Shown: piece by piece, positions 54,061 to 64,000 of the stretch
How the letters are laid out: each line of letters opens with the position of its first letter
How positions within the stretch are numbered: position 1 is the first letter of the stretch
NCBI RefSeq assembly: GCF_011386835.1
Contig: NC_088792.1
Location: 40,476,882-40,540,881 of the forward strand
DNA length: 64,000 nt
DNA from: Chrysemys picta bellii
Lineage: Eukaryota; Chordata; Testudines; Emydidae
Direction of reading: 5' to 3'
Made by a program: the position numbers and the translations under genes
The notes under the pieces: model-generated
Seen by the model: the letters and a program-made list of their open reading frames with translations, nothing else
The model's database searches: none
What the model was told of the DNA's origin: nothing

Positions 54061-54894
54061 TAGGGCTGTCAAGCAATTAAAAAAATTAATTGTGATTAAT
54101 TGTGCAATTAAAAAAATTAATCGCGTGATTAATTGCACTATTAAACAATAATAGAATATCATTTATTTAAATATTTTGGATGTTTTCTACATTTTCAAAT
54201 ACATTGATTTCAATTACAACACAGAATACAAAATGTACTGTGCTCACTTTATATTTGATTACAAATATTTGCACTGTAAAAACAAAAGAAATAGTATTTC
54301 TCAATTCACCTAATACAAGTACAGTAGAGCAGTCTCTTTATCATGAAAGCATATGAATCTTTAGTGCATCTGGCATATAAATATCTTGCAACGCCGGCTA
54401 CAACAGTGCCATGCGAACACCTGTTCTCACTTTCAGGTGACATTGTAAACAAGAAGCAGGCAGCATTATCTTCTGCAAATGTAAACAAACTTGTTTGTCT
54501 GAGTGATTGGCTGAACAAGAAGTAGGACTGAGTGGACTTGTAGGCTCTAAAGTTTTACATTGCTTTGTTTTTGGGTGCAGTTATGTATCAAAAAATACAT
54601 TTGTAAGTTGCACTTTCATGATAAAAAGATTGCACTACAGTACTTGTATGAGGTGAATTGAAAAATACTATTTCTTTTATCATTTTTACAGTGCAAATAT
54701 TTGTAATAAAAATATAAAGTGAGCACTGTACACTTTGTATTCTCTGTTGTAATTGAAACAGATATATTTGAAAATGTAGAAAAACATCAAAAATATTTAA
54801 TATATTTCAATTTATATTCTATTGTTTAACTATGTGATTAATCGCAATTAATGAGTTAATCACGTGAGGTAACTGCAATTAATCGTCAGCCCTA
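54061..54894. mobile_element. hAT element with long fold-back arms
   Basis: 834 bp runs from TAGGGCTGTC to CAGCCCTA, with an exact 8-bp duplication GTGCATAC at 54053-54060 and 54895-54902. Arms of about 280 bp (54061-54349 and 54613-54894) are imperfect inverted repeats. The central 260 bp carries a transposase remnant. An 8-bp duplication and the hATC domain identify the hAT superfamily. Confidence 0.93.
54343..54525 (+). pseudogene. hAT transposase C-terminal (hATC) fragment
   Basis: A 60-codon open frame starts exactly at the inner end of the left arm: LATPATTVPCEHLFSLSGDI, then NKKQAALSSANVNKLVCLSD and WLNKK. It matches the hATC dimerisation motif 'P.TS.P.E..FS..G.I...R..L....V..L.....WL'. 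The DDE catalytic core is absent, so the fragment cannot transpose DNA. It has stayed open and ends at a normal stop. Confidence 0.88.
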
Positions 54895-54949
54895 GTGCAT
54901 ACCCTTAAATTATTCACAATCTCAAAGCAGTGAGTCACTGCTTCAATGG

Positions 54950-55480
54950 GTGGTGTGTGAACTCCTCCTTCGGGGAGGCTAGCTCCCGGCCCAGCCCTAT
55001 CCCACCCCTTCCACCCAAGGCCCTGCCCCTACCCCACCCCTTCCACCTCCCCACCTGCCTGCCAGGGCCCCGAGACCCCCCTCCATCCTACTGCCAGAAG
55101 AGCCCTGGCCAAACTACCCCGAGGACCAGCCCACCCACACAAGCTCTCCCAATCCCTGGGCCATTGGCCAGACTGCCCTACTGCACCAGCTGGCCCAAGC
55201 ACTGGCCCGCCTGCCCCAGCCGCCCCAAGTCCTGGGCCACCAGTTGCCATGACCCCCAGCTGGCCCGAGCCTGGCCTGACCCCTAGGTCACCAGCCGGCC
55301 CAAGCATTGATCCAACCCGAGCTGCCCCAGGCCTCTGGCTGGCCTGAGTGGCCGGCCAACCAAGCTCCAAGCCGCTGGCCTGAGCTGAGCTCCCACCAGC
55401 TTTGGGGGGAAAAGGGAGTGAGGGTGGGGCCACGGCCTGGGTTAGGGAAGGCTTAGCCTCCCCTGGCCTATTATACATGC
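54950..55480. repeat. GC-rich interspersed repeat
   Basis: Runs such as TCGGGGAGGCTAGCTCCCGGC, CCACCCCTTCCACC and GGCCCAAGCA/CTGCCCCAGC alternate. The long Pro/Gly ORFs here on both strands come from the composition. The family was not recognised. Confidence 0.4.
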
Positions 55481-56299
55481 TGCCCATGTCTGCTTCCATC
55501 TGTATTCTCAGATGTAATACATCAGCTAGTAATCCAGGCCCTAGAATCTGGGCCATGAGCCCCCAGGCAGGACTGAGACTGTGGCCACCACCTATCCACT
55601 CACCCAAAGATGTGGAAAAGTGGGCTAGTGAAGCTCTAGCTCACAGAGGGCCCAGAAAGCTTCTGTTTGAAGGAGATGTCCCCTGAGTGGCAGGGACACA
55701 TTACTTAAACCAGAAAGAGGCACAGGAAGCTGTGCCTGGCTGGCTGGCAGCTGCTATGGACCCTGCCTACTTGCCTGATTTCTGAGCCCTGCCTGTTCCT
55801 GCCTTCCTTATCCCAGAACCCTTTCTATTGCCAGTTCCTGCTTTCCTGCCTCATTCCAGGTCTCTGCTCCTATCCTAACCCTGACCCTGACTCCGGCTCT
55901 GACCTTTGGCTTGGCACCTGACTCTGACCCTGGCTCTGGTTTCAGGCACCTGACTCTAAGCATTAGGTATGATTGCTCACACCTTGGTCCCTACAGGAAT
56001 ACTGATTGGCTGCCTCTTCTCAGAGCTAGTACTGCTGGAGATGAAAACTCAGCATTGTGCAGGACATGGTGGGACAGCAATTCTCCTCCCCTGCTAGTGA
56101 TGTACAAGACATTTATATGTTAGGAGAGAGTTCAATTTTCACATGCACCGAGAGCATTCTGCTCTTAGAGCAGTGCAGGTCTAGAATAACTTAACACTGA
56201 CACTAATGAGCAAATGGCAGCAGGATTCACAAGTGCCATAGCTGATTAACCATATACAGTCCCAAGAGATAAGTGTGTAGGTGTGAACATCTTACTCAC

Positions 56300-56477
56300 A
56301 TTGTGTGATCAGTTGATGGCCTGTGGTTTTCTTCCCCAGGATGTATGGTTGCTCCATTTCCAAGGCCCCACTGGAATGCATTAGTGGAATGGACTGAAAC
56401 AGTTGCTGCTGCCACTTCTGTTACTGGTTGATACCATTCACATAGGTTTTCATCTTCAAAATCACAAACTTCCACAG
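56300..56477 (-). CDS. MALRD1: MALRD1 exon c: N-terminal part of the complete MAM domain
   Basis: A 178-bp exon with acceptor CTTGTAAAG| and donor ACAAT|GTGAGTAAG, phases 1 to 2. It starts with [16 protein letters not shown], the standard MAM opening C-x-F-E-x-x-x-C-x-W. It continues through a short variable loop and [10 protein letters not shown] to the PSTDHT motif that precedes the 'GxYL' strand. It therefore supplies the first two MAM cysteines. The acceptor polypyrimidine tract is modest but matches the phase required by the exon upstream. The split AT|G codon joins to exon d about 28.8 kb away. Confidence 0.93.
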
Positions 56478-57099
56478 CTTTACAAGACAAAATTGGAATA
56501 CTTAGTATATGTCTACTAACTGGGAATGATCAGACTGTTGATGTTAGGGTCTAGTGAACAATATGGGTATAAAAGAATTGCAGTTTAGTTTCTTTAATGA
56601 GTATTTATACAGCATCAATAAGCATGGCTTCTCCCTATTGTTACAATATCAATAGTACTCACTATATTATTGGCTAAGGAACAAATTCTAACCTGGGGAG
56701 AAAAATCATTATTCACCTTGGTGTCTAACATCAGATCACATTATATATGAAAAGGACCCGTTTCCTTTGGTGATGTCATATGCAAAGATATCAGTGTAAA
56801 AGCCATTAGCTATCAGTGTAATAGCAACTTTATGAAGGGAACTCAAAAAGCAAATTAGTTTTATTTTAACAATCCAAATCATATCTAAATGACTTACAGT
56901 AATGCTACCATTTGGCTTTGGGCCCAAAATACTGAATTACTATCTTATTTGGGTAGTATTTCAGCCTCCTGGGATTAACTGATCCCTTCTTGAAGATGGG
57001 ACAAATGAGTATTCCAGTTGCCTTGTCCCACTCAGTGTCCCCACACACAGAATCTAATGGTTAAGGCTCTGTGTTTGTCATGGAGGTCATAGCAACCAC

Positions 57100-57339
57100 T
57101 GGGCCAGTCGCACCGGCTGCTGCTGGGGCAATTCCAGGCCAATAGGGCTGCGGGAAGTGGTGCAGGCCGATGGATGTGCTGGCCACCCCTTCCCGCAGCC
57201 CCCATTTAGCCTGGCACGGCAAACCGCGGCCATTAGGAGCTGCGATCGGCTGAACCTGCGGACGCTGCAGTAAACAAACTGTCCTGGCCTGCGAGCGGAT
57301 TTCCCTGATGGGACGCGTGCCAAAGGTTGCCGATCCCTG
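57100..57339 (-). mobile_element. hAT MITE, partial copy
   Basis: The right end AAAGGTTGCCGATCCCTG and inner words GGCACGGCAAACCGCGGCC, GATCGGCTGAACCTGCGG match the family at 3221-3555. The left terminus is missing or rearranged and no 8-bp duplication is seen. Confidence 0.75.
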
Positions 57340-58416
57340 CCTTAGATGATCTCTGTATTAGTAAGTTATAATGTGTGAGGGCAATATATTGTCCTGGGGT
57401 AACCTCTTTGGGGGAGTAGAGGTTGGGGAATTAAGTAGGGGGGGGGGGCTAACAGAGCAGCTTTATTAGTTTAAAAAGTTACGGTAAAGCTAACCACAAC
57501 CAATGTCTCTGCCTAATTATCTAAAAGATTAATAATGCTTTCTGACAGTGATAAGTGGCACAGTCTAAAGTGCCACATATATTATTTTACAGTTTTACGT
57601 GTTTTATAAATATTATGTTTTAAAGTGCAATTGACAGTGGATAACACCCTCCTGTGCACAGATTGCTGCCTGCAGAACGTACTTCAGGCATATTCAGATA
57701 TTGCCATTTAAGCGATGAATTGCAGTCATTTCTGTGGTGACTGCAGACTTCAGATTGCATGCAGTAGACTAAGCAGTATTCTCCATGGCATTTATCCCCC
57801 TGAAGAGATGAAGGGTGACTTGGAAGATAGACTTAAAGTGAATTTGTGAGAAAAAACTTGTTCTACCCAGTGAGTTCTGCTTTATGCTAAAGTTTCACTT
57901 CAGTGTTTCTCCTCAGTAACTAGAGCTGGATGAATACTGCATGAAAATGTCCATCAATATTTGAATTTGTAAATCACTTCCACTTTTTCCGTTTGGGTTC
58001 ACTTACCATGGACACTCAGTGGCTAATGTTTTACTGGAACAAATGTTAACAGAAAGTAGATATCAAAATCGCATGTGAGTGTATTTGTGGACAATATATT
58101 TTATATTCATACATACACAAACAAAATATTTCACTTTATAAATGATCACACATTTAATCAGGAAAAAAACATATACCATGTGATTTGGCTGACCAACATA
58201 AGCATGCAACATCTAAATGTTTCAGTATTCATAATCAATCTATACAGGAAAAAGCTGAAGAGATTTGTGAAATTAAAATCAAATAATTTTGAAGAAATTG
58301 CTATATTCAAGGAAGTTTCATGAGTATTAAAAATAAAAAAATAATTTATTATTATTTATTTGTACTATGGTGATCCATAACAGCTGATTTGTATTCAGTG
58401 CTGACAAACATTTAGA

Positions 58417-58797
58417 CTAGAGTTGGCTGGAAAATGCTCTTTCACTGAAATCAAAATTGTCCATGGGAATGTGTTGATTTAAAAAAAAATTCATTTAGAA
58501 AAAGATCTAAATGAAGCACTCAATAATATCACAACATTCCATTTCAACATTTTCAGAACTGAATGTTTCCAATTTTCATTTGAAACTGCTTTTCATGACA
58601 ACAATTTTATTTTGTATTATGATTTTTTTGAAAGTGGAAATCAAAACTAAATGTTTTGATTGAACAATTTTTTTTTAAATGTAGTTTTGTGGCAATTTTT
58701 GAAATTCAATGTTTCATTCAAATTCAGAATGAAAACAAATTTAGAAATTTCAGAATTTCCCATAACCTGAACATTCTGGTTTCCCACACCTCTAATA
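58417..58797. repeat. AT-rich repeat with CTAGAG.TGGCTGG start
   Basis: It starts CTAGAGTTGGCTGGAAAATG and ends TCCCACACCTCTAATA. The interior is TTTTGAAA/TTTCAAAA-rich with no tRNA-like core. It is the same style as 50988-51835. Confidence 0.5.
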
Positions 58798-59401
58798 CAG
58801 ACACAGTTCCTGCCCTGAAGGGGTAGTCTAAATACATTTCCTCTTGTGAACTAGCAGACCAGGATTATCAAGGATTATATTTTAAGGTACAAATATAAAG
58901 CAACAGTTTGATTTCTATTATTAAGTATCTTGATACTAGAAATCCATCAGGAGCAACCAACAAGTTACTTCTTTGTAACTCTTTTGGCTATATCCACTCT
59001 TCCCTTCATGACATATTATCTTAATTTCTTGCTCATCGACAATTGCCTTGCTGCTTTAAAAAGATGAGCAGTAATTACTGGTTCCGTTAATTTGAGAAAC
59101 TGTATTTATTTTTTTTAAATGGCTATGTATAGCAACTAAGCACTAAGTGATATAAGCTTTTGAGTAAGTAATTTGAGTTGAAATATAAAGTGTCAGATCC
59201 CAGTCAGCACATTGGAAGGTTGAAGATGCATTACATCTCAGATTCCCATACTACAAAGCTGAAGATTAGTTTTTCTTTGGGGAAGCTTACATGAAGATTA
59301 ATGCCAGGACGTAAATACAGAATAGCAAATGAAGATATGGAATAATTAAATATTTTAATATCTCAGAATAAATGTGTTAGTGCAACATAATAATTAGTTC
59401 A

Positions 59402-59584
<183 letters not shown>

Positions 59585-59849
59585 TTATGAAAAAAAAAAT
59601 TCAAACAATGTCTTTATTCAATAGTTCTTTGATCTCTGGACCTGAACTGTGGAATTGCTGTGAGACTCTCCTCCTATCTAACATCCCTTTGCTATCGTCT
59701 CCTTGCTGTTCGGTCCATTAAAATAAAAAGTTACTTTGACAATCACTTTCCTGTCCCACCACTCTGACTGTGTCATGCCAATTTCCTCTCCACTGGATTC
59801 CTTTCTCATCAGGTTTAAGCACCTAATTCCCACAGTCCACTCCCAGCAT

Positions 59850-60770
59850 CTGGCAGTCAGAGGCCAGGGACACCCAGAACATGGGGTTGTATCCCTGACC
59901 ATCTTGGATAATAGCCATTGATCAACCTATCCTCTATGAACTTATCTAATTCTTTTTTAACCCATTATAGTTTTGGCCTTCACAAAATGCCATGGCAATG
60001 AGTTCCACAGGTTGAGTGTTTGTTATGTGAAGAAGTACTCCCTTTTGTTTTCTTTAAACCTGCTGCCTATTAATGTCATTGGGTGACCTCTGCTTCTTGT
60101 GTTATGTGAAGGAGTACATAGTTCCTTATTAACTTTCTCCACACCTTCTGAATCACGTCTCTTTTCCAAGCTCAAACATCCCAGTCTTTTTAATCTCTCT
60201 TCATATGGAAGCTGTTCCATGCCCTTAATAATTTTGTTGCCCTTTTCTGAACCTTTTCCAATTCCAATATATCTTTTTTGAGATTGGGCGACCACATCTT
60301 CATGCAGTATTCAAGATGTGGGCATACCATGGATTTATATAGAGACAATATGATATTTTCAGTCTTATTATCTATCCCTTTCTTAATGATTCCCAACATT
60401 CTGTTAGCTTTTTTGACTGCCACTCCAAATTGAGTAGATGTTTTCAGAGAACTATCCACAATGACTCCTAATTTAGATCCTATCATTTTGTATATATAGT
60501 TTGCGTTATATTTTCCAATGTGCATTACTTTGCATTTCTCACCATTGAATTTCACCTGCCTTTTTGTTGCTGAGTCACCCAGTTTTGTGAGATCCATTTG
60601 TAACTCTTCACAGTCAGCTTTGGACTTAACTATCTTGAATAATTTTGTATCATCTGAAAATTTTGCCACCTCACTGTTTATCCCTTTTCCCAGCTCGTTT
60701 ATGATCATCTCACTATTCCTTTTTTTGTCCATCTTCAGCCTCCTCTGTTTCTTCATACAAACTCACCACT
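59850..60770 (-). mobile_element. CR1 LINE, antisense, truncated at both ends
   Basis: The minus strand encodes ...INELGKGINSEVAKFSDDTK, VKFNGEKCKVMHIGKYNANY, LYKSMVCPHLEYCMKMWSPN and RFKENKREYFFT. It is the same subfamily as 41355-42890. The 3' UTR is lost after about 59850, and some blocks are deleted. Confidence 0.9.
60190..60756 (-). pseudogene. CR1 reverse transcriptase fragment with FSDD
   Basis: A 188-codon open piece. The RT active-site block reads FSDD instead of FADD. HLEYC and [13 protein letters not shown] follow. It overlaps the end of a second piece in another frame (60295-60023), so a frameshift lies between them. Confidence 0.88.
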
Positions 60771-61533
60771 GTTTGCGTTGGGGCCTTGTCCCTTGAAGCG
60801 CTATCGTTTAGAACAGACTTCTTAAATCCTTCTGCCTCCCTATCTAGTTTCATTTGTCAGCTGAAGACATTTGCTCCCTTGTCTATATCTCTTAATTTCC
60901 CTCCCCCTCCACCATTGCAGATATTTTTACATTAACTTTGTATCATTTAACTTTATACATTGTTTGTGTGAAAGATGCCATACAAAATACAGTTGTATTG
61001 TGTACTATTTAGATTTGATTTAAAAAAAAGGGAAATGATCCATGAGAAAAGCATACAGCATGCACTACAGTCCTGCTGGACCTAATAATTTTGCCTAGAA
61101 GAAGTTTTTGCCTGCTAAAACTATGTTTGTCTGCATGAGAGTCTGCTAAAATAGCAATTCTAGGAAAATCATTTTGTGCTAAAATGTCTGCTGTTCTACT
61201 GCTTTCTGTTACTACTGTAAGTCAGCTGTCAGACCATATATTACATTTCATTTTTTTCTGCAGCTAACACCAGCCCTCTTGGAAGCTTACTCGTTGTTTG
61301 TTTGTTTTGTTTTTGTTATGAAACACTGTAGGCCTGGAATTTTGTAGACGACTTGGGACACAAGGTATGATGTTTCTGTAGCCATTGTACCAAACTAGAT
61401 AGTGAAGACTCCAGGCAGACAGTAGTATCATTAAAACTGTTTGTGTACTGTAGTGTGAGTGTTTGACTTTTTTGTTTTGACATTGTCAGAATAATGTCTT
61501 CATTAAATTGATTATATACATATGTATGCACAG

Positions 61534-61552
61534 ATCTCTCTCTCTCTCTCTC
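61534..61552. repeat. (TC)n microsatellite
   Basis: About nine TC units. Confidence 0.9.
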
Positions 61553-61892
61553 TGTGTCAGTCAAAAGGTGGAATGAATTTTGCCAAGTGAAATTTTAATA
61601 TATTTACACTACTTTAGAAGTTTGGTTCTCCTTCGAGAAATCAAATTACCTTGTTGCTAGTAATGGAAAATGAGTTCCAGTGACTGCCTATTAGAGCTGC
61701 TGACATTTTTTCCCTTCACCCTTAGATACTGGAACTTCTGTCTTACAGAGCTTATTTTCTAGCCAGTGTCCCCAGGCATCTGAACACAGTTTCTTCCCCT
61801 TACGCATCTGACCTGATCTTAGACCTTAAGCTTAAGTGTCAAGAAGCACTTCCTTTTTCTATATGGTCAGGACTCAGGATACCAGGCATATC

Positions 61893-62010
61893 TAACATAA
61901 GAATGGCCATACTGGGTCAGACCAAAGGTCCATCTAGCCCAGGATCCTGACTTCCAACAGTGACCAATGCCAGGTGCCTCAGGGGGAATGAACAGAACAG
62001 GTAATAATCA
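61893..62010 (-). mobile_element. CR1 3' tail, antisense
   Basis: CATAAGAATGGCCATACTGG then GTCAGACCAAAGGTCCATCTAG and CCAGGTGCC..GGGAATGAACAGAAC is the reverse complement of the CR1 3' UTR seen at 19780-19898. Confidence 0.88.
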
Positions 62011-62335
62011 AATCACATTTTCTGCTTTTCACTAATTAGTTTTCCAGATGTCAATTGCCACAATATTTCCTTTCTGTCCTCAATAAGCACACTCTGGAAC
62101 CTGCTTGAGGACATTTCCAGGACATTGCTAGCTAACTGTTACCAGGGGATGGTGAAAGGTTCTGGGTAGTAGGGTTAGGCAGATGGGAAAACTAGTTGGG
62201 ATTTGATTGTTAGACAGGAGAGGCAAGGTTTGAGCAGGTTTTCATTTTACAGAACAAGTTCCTCCACTGATGTTATTAACCAAAACGAATCAGTTACAAG
62301 TCCCAGGTCTCTGGGTGCAAAGAGATTTATAGTTA

Positions 62336-62443
<108 letters not shown>

Positions 62444-64000
62444 CTAGGGAAACAATAATTACGAAACCATTTGTCAGCATATAGTAGACTTTCACTTTTC
62501 ATTAGGTATTTAATATCAATTGATAGAAGAGCCATTTACTATGTTTCATGATTTTAAAATGAGCTTAAATTTGTTCTTGTGGAGATACTGTATTTGGTAA
62601 CACTTCATGAAAGAGACTAATCATTATCAATGCTCTCTGGTGTTCACATTAATCAAAGTGAACTATGACATTAATGTGGTTGGTTATACAGTCACATTTA
62701 AATCCACTGAAACATTGTGACGTAAAATGATGGCAAGATGGTATAATAAATAGCACATTATGATTAGGTCTTTTAGTAGTTACTGTAATAACATTAATCA
62801 TATTTAATTAATAGTTATGTGAATAAGTTATATACTTTTATGAGAATCCCACTAAACTGAAAATAATCAGATACACAGATATACTCTAGCAAACTTTAAA
62901 GAGACGTACATATTTTACTAAATGTCTTTAAAATAGCAGATACTTTATACATTTACTTCTCATTATTGCCAAAACATAGAACAGATTAGTATTTAGAATA
63001 AACAACAGACAAGAGAATTAGCTTCTTTCCTTTTGACTGATTCAGAACTGTCAAACACTGTGATGTCACAACCAATACAGCTACGGAGACCCTGTCAGCT
63101 TCAATATTCTTAATTTTAACTTTCCTTTAAAAAATTCCTCGTTTCTTATAGAGCTCCCTTAAAATGCTATCTCTTTTTTAAAAAATGTTCAAGGCTTCCC
63201 TGTTTCCCTGTTGGAAGTTTGTCAAGGTTAGAGCTTGCTGAAAAATTAGAACTTTTTTATTATTAAAAAAGTGAGAAAAAATTCAACTCAGTTCTTTTTC
63301 CTCCATCCCCCCCCCCCCAACAAGGTTTCCAGATCACCCCCATTGTAATGCTCCATCACCTCCTTGAGAATCCCCAAAACATTTTAAGTAGTCTTGCAGG
63401 GTGCAGTTGTCCCTCTGCACAACTTATGGTTCAATCACACTGAAGATGCCTCCCATGAGTGACTGGGTAAATGACTAAGTAATATAGCCCTTGCCACACT
63501 TACTGTCCTGGTTTCCTTACCCTATACAGGAAAAGCTAATAACCTGTGTATATCAAGAAAAAACATCATAGTTAATTACCGAAATAACATGCACACAGGA
63601 ATGAGTTTCTACAAAGCCCATGAAATGCTGGTTAAAAACTCAAATGCAAGTCTCAACATATGACATTGGAGCTCAATACCAAGTTCACACAAAGGAACAA
63701 AAAATAAGTTGTAATAAGATGCCACAGTACTGCTTCACAGTACTACTGAAACATAATGTTTTTGCAATAATGTCTAAAACTGCAAAAATAGAACATTTAT
63801 TTCCAAAAATTAATGAACCACAACTCCAAATAAAGTCACCAAAGATATGTGGTAATTGTGAGGAAGTGTCTTGATTAAATGTCAGTAGCATTTTGAATAA
63901 AGCATCCTGGCATCAAATGCCATCTCAAAAATATACATTTGGATATTATGCTTTAATTCTTTTTTTGTCCTATAGTTAATTAGCTCTTTTAAAGCATGTG
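62444..64000. other. MALRD1 intron upstream of exon a
   Basis: The missing first part of this MAM domain should be upstream, ending in phase 0. No MAM-like exon was recognised here. The sequence is AT-rich, with a C-run at about 63308-63318 and no recognisable repeat. Confidence 0.55.

Noticed and set aside
53737..54162. 141-codon minus-strand ORF next to the hAT element
   Set aside because: It crosses the element boundary and duplication at 54053-54061 and has no recognisable domain.
55029..55607. 192-codon minus-strand ORF rich in Gly and Pro
   Set aside because: It follows from a GC-rich repeat that is open on both strands. There is no domain, splice context or plausible start.

Overview
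This is vertebrate nuclear DNA, most likely from a turtle. It is AT-rich and intron-dominated. It carries CR1 LINE fragments, tRNA-derived SINEs with CR1-like tails, Penelope-like retroelement (PLE) tails, and hAT, Harbinger and mariner-type MITEs. This mix is typical of testudine genomes. The species-level guess is inference, because no database search was possible.

The only host gene I can support lies on the minus strand across almost the whole window. It is an internal part of MALRD1 (MAM and LDL-receptor class A domain containing 1; Diet1). Eight exons were found, none longer than 290 bp: 62443-62356, 59583-59407, 56477-56300, 27492-27336, 22476-22366, 18376-18163, 11477-11230 and 6488-6200. 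All have AG/GT boundaries. Their phases join without a mismatch (0-1, 1-1, 1-2, 2-0, 0-0, 0-1, 1-0, 0-1), giving about 1.46 kb of open coding sequence. In order it encodes the end of a MAM domain, a linker, an LDLa module, a complete MAM domain, a second LDLa module, and a nearly complete MAM domain with a Ser/Thr/Pro linker. Both gene ends lie outside the window. The largest intron is about 28.8 kb.

The rest is intron filled with mobile-element remains. From low to high coordinates: a GC-rich LTR-like repeat at the left edge; a hAT fold-back MITE (3.2-3.6 kb); a PLE insertion with a perfect 41-bp palindrome and 13-bp target duplications (7.6-8.0 kb); a small PLE tail (12.8 kb); a Harbinger-type MITE (16.1 kb); a roughly 0.85-kb tandem duplication whose first copy was hit by a CR1 (19-21 kb); a CR1 with reverse-transcriptase remains (21.2-22.2 kb); CR1 tails (26-29 kb); a 66-bp-arm hairpin (30.4 kb); LTR-like sequences (30, 35, 37 and 38.6-39.7 kb); PLE 3' parts (37.9-38.4 kb); a tRNA-SINE (41 kb); an antisense CR1 (41.4-42.9 kb); a PLE with reverse-transcriptase and GIY-YIG remains (44-45.3 kb); an LTR-type element with a nested PLE (46.6-48.2 kb); a second GC-rich LTR-like repeat (50 kb); a nested Harbinger MITE (51.2 kb); a mariner-type MITE (53.4 kb); a hAT fold-back with a transposase C-terminal remnant in its loop (54.1-54.9 kb); and more CR1 (60 and 62 kb).

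The most unusual signal is in the PLE copies. All five carry a motif resembling a minimal type-I hammerhead ribozyme, and several are inserted as inverted or mirrored structures with clear target duplications.
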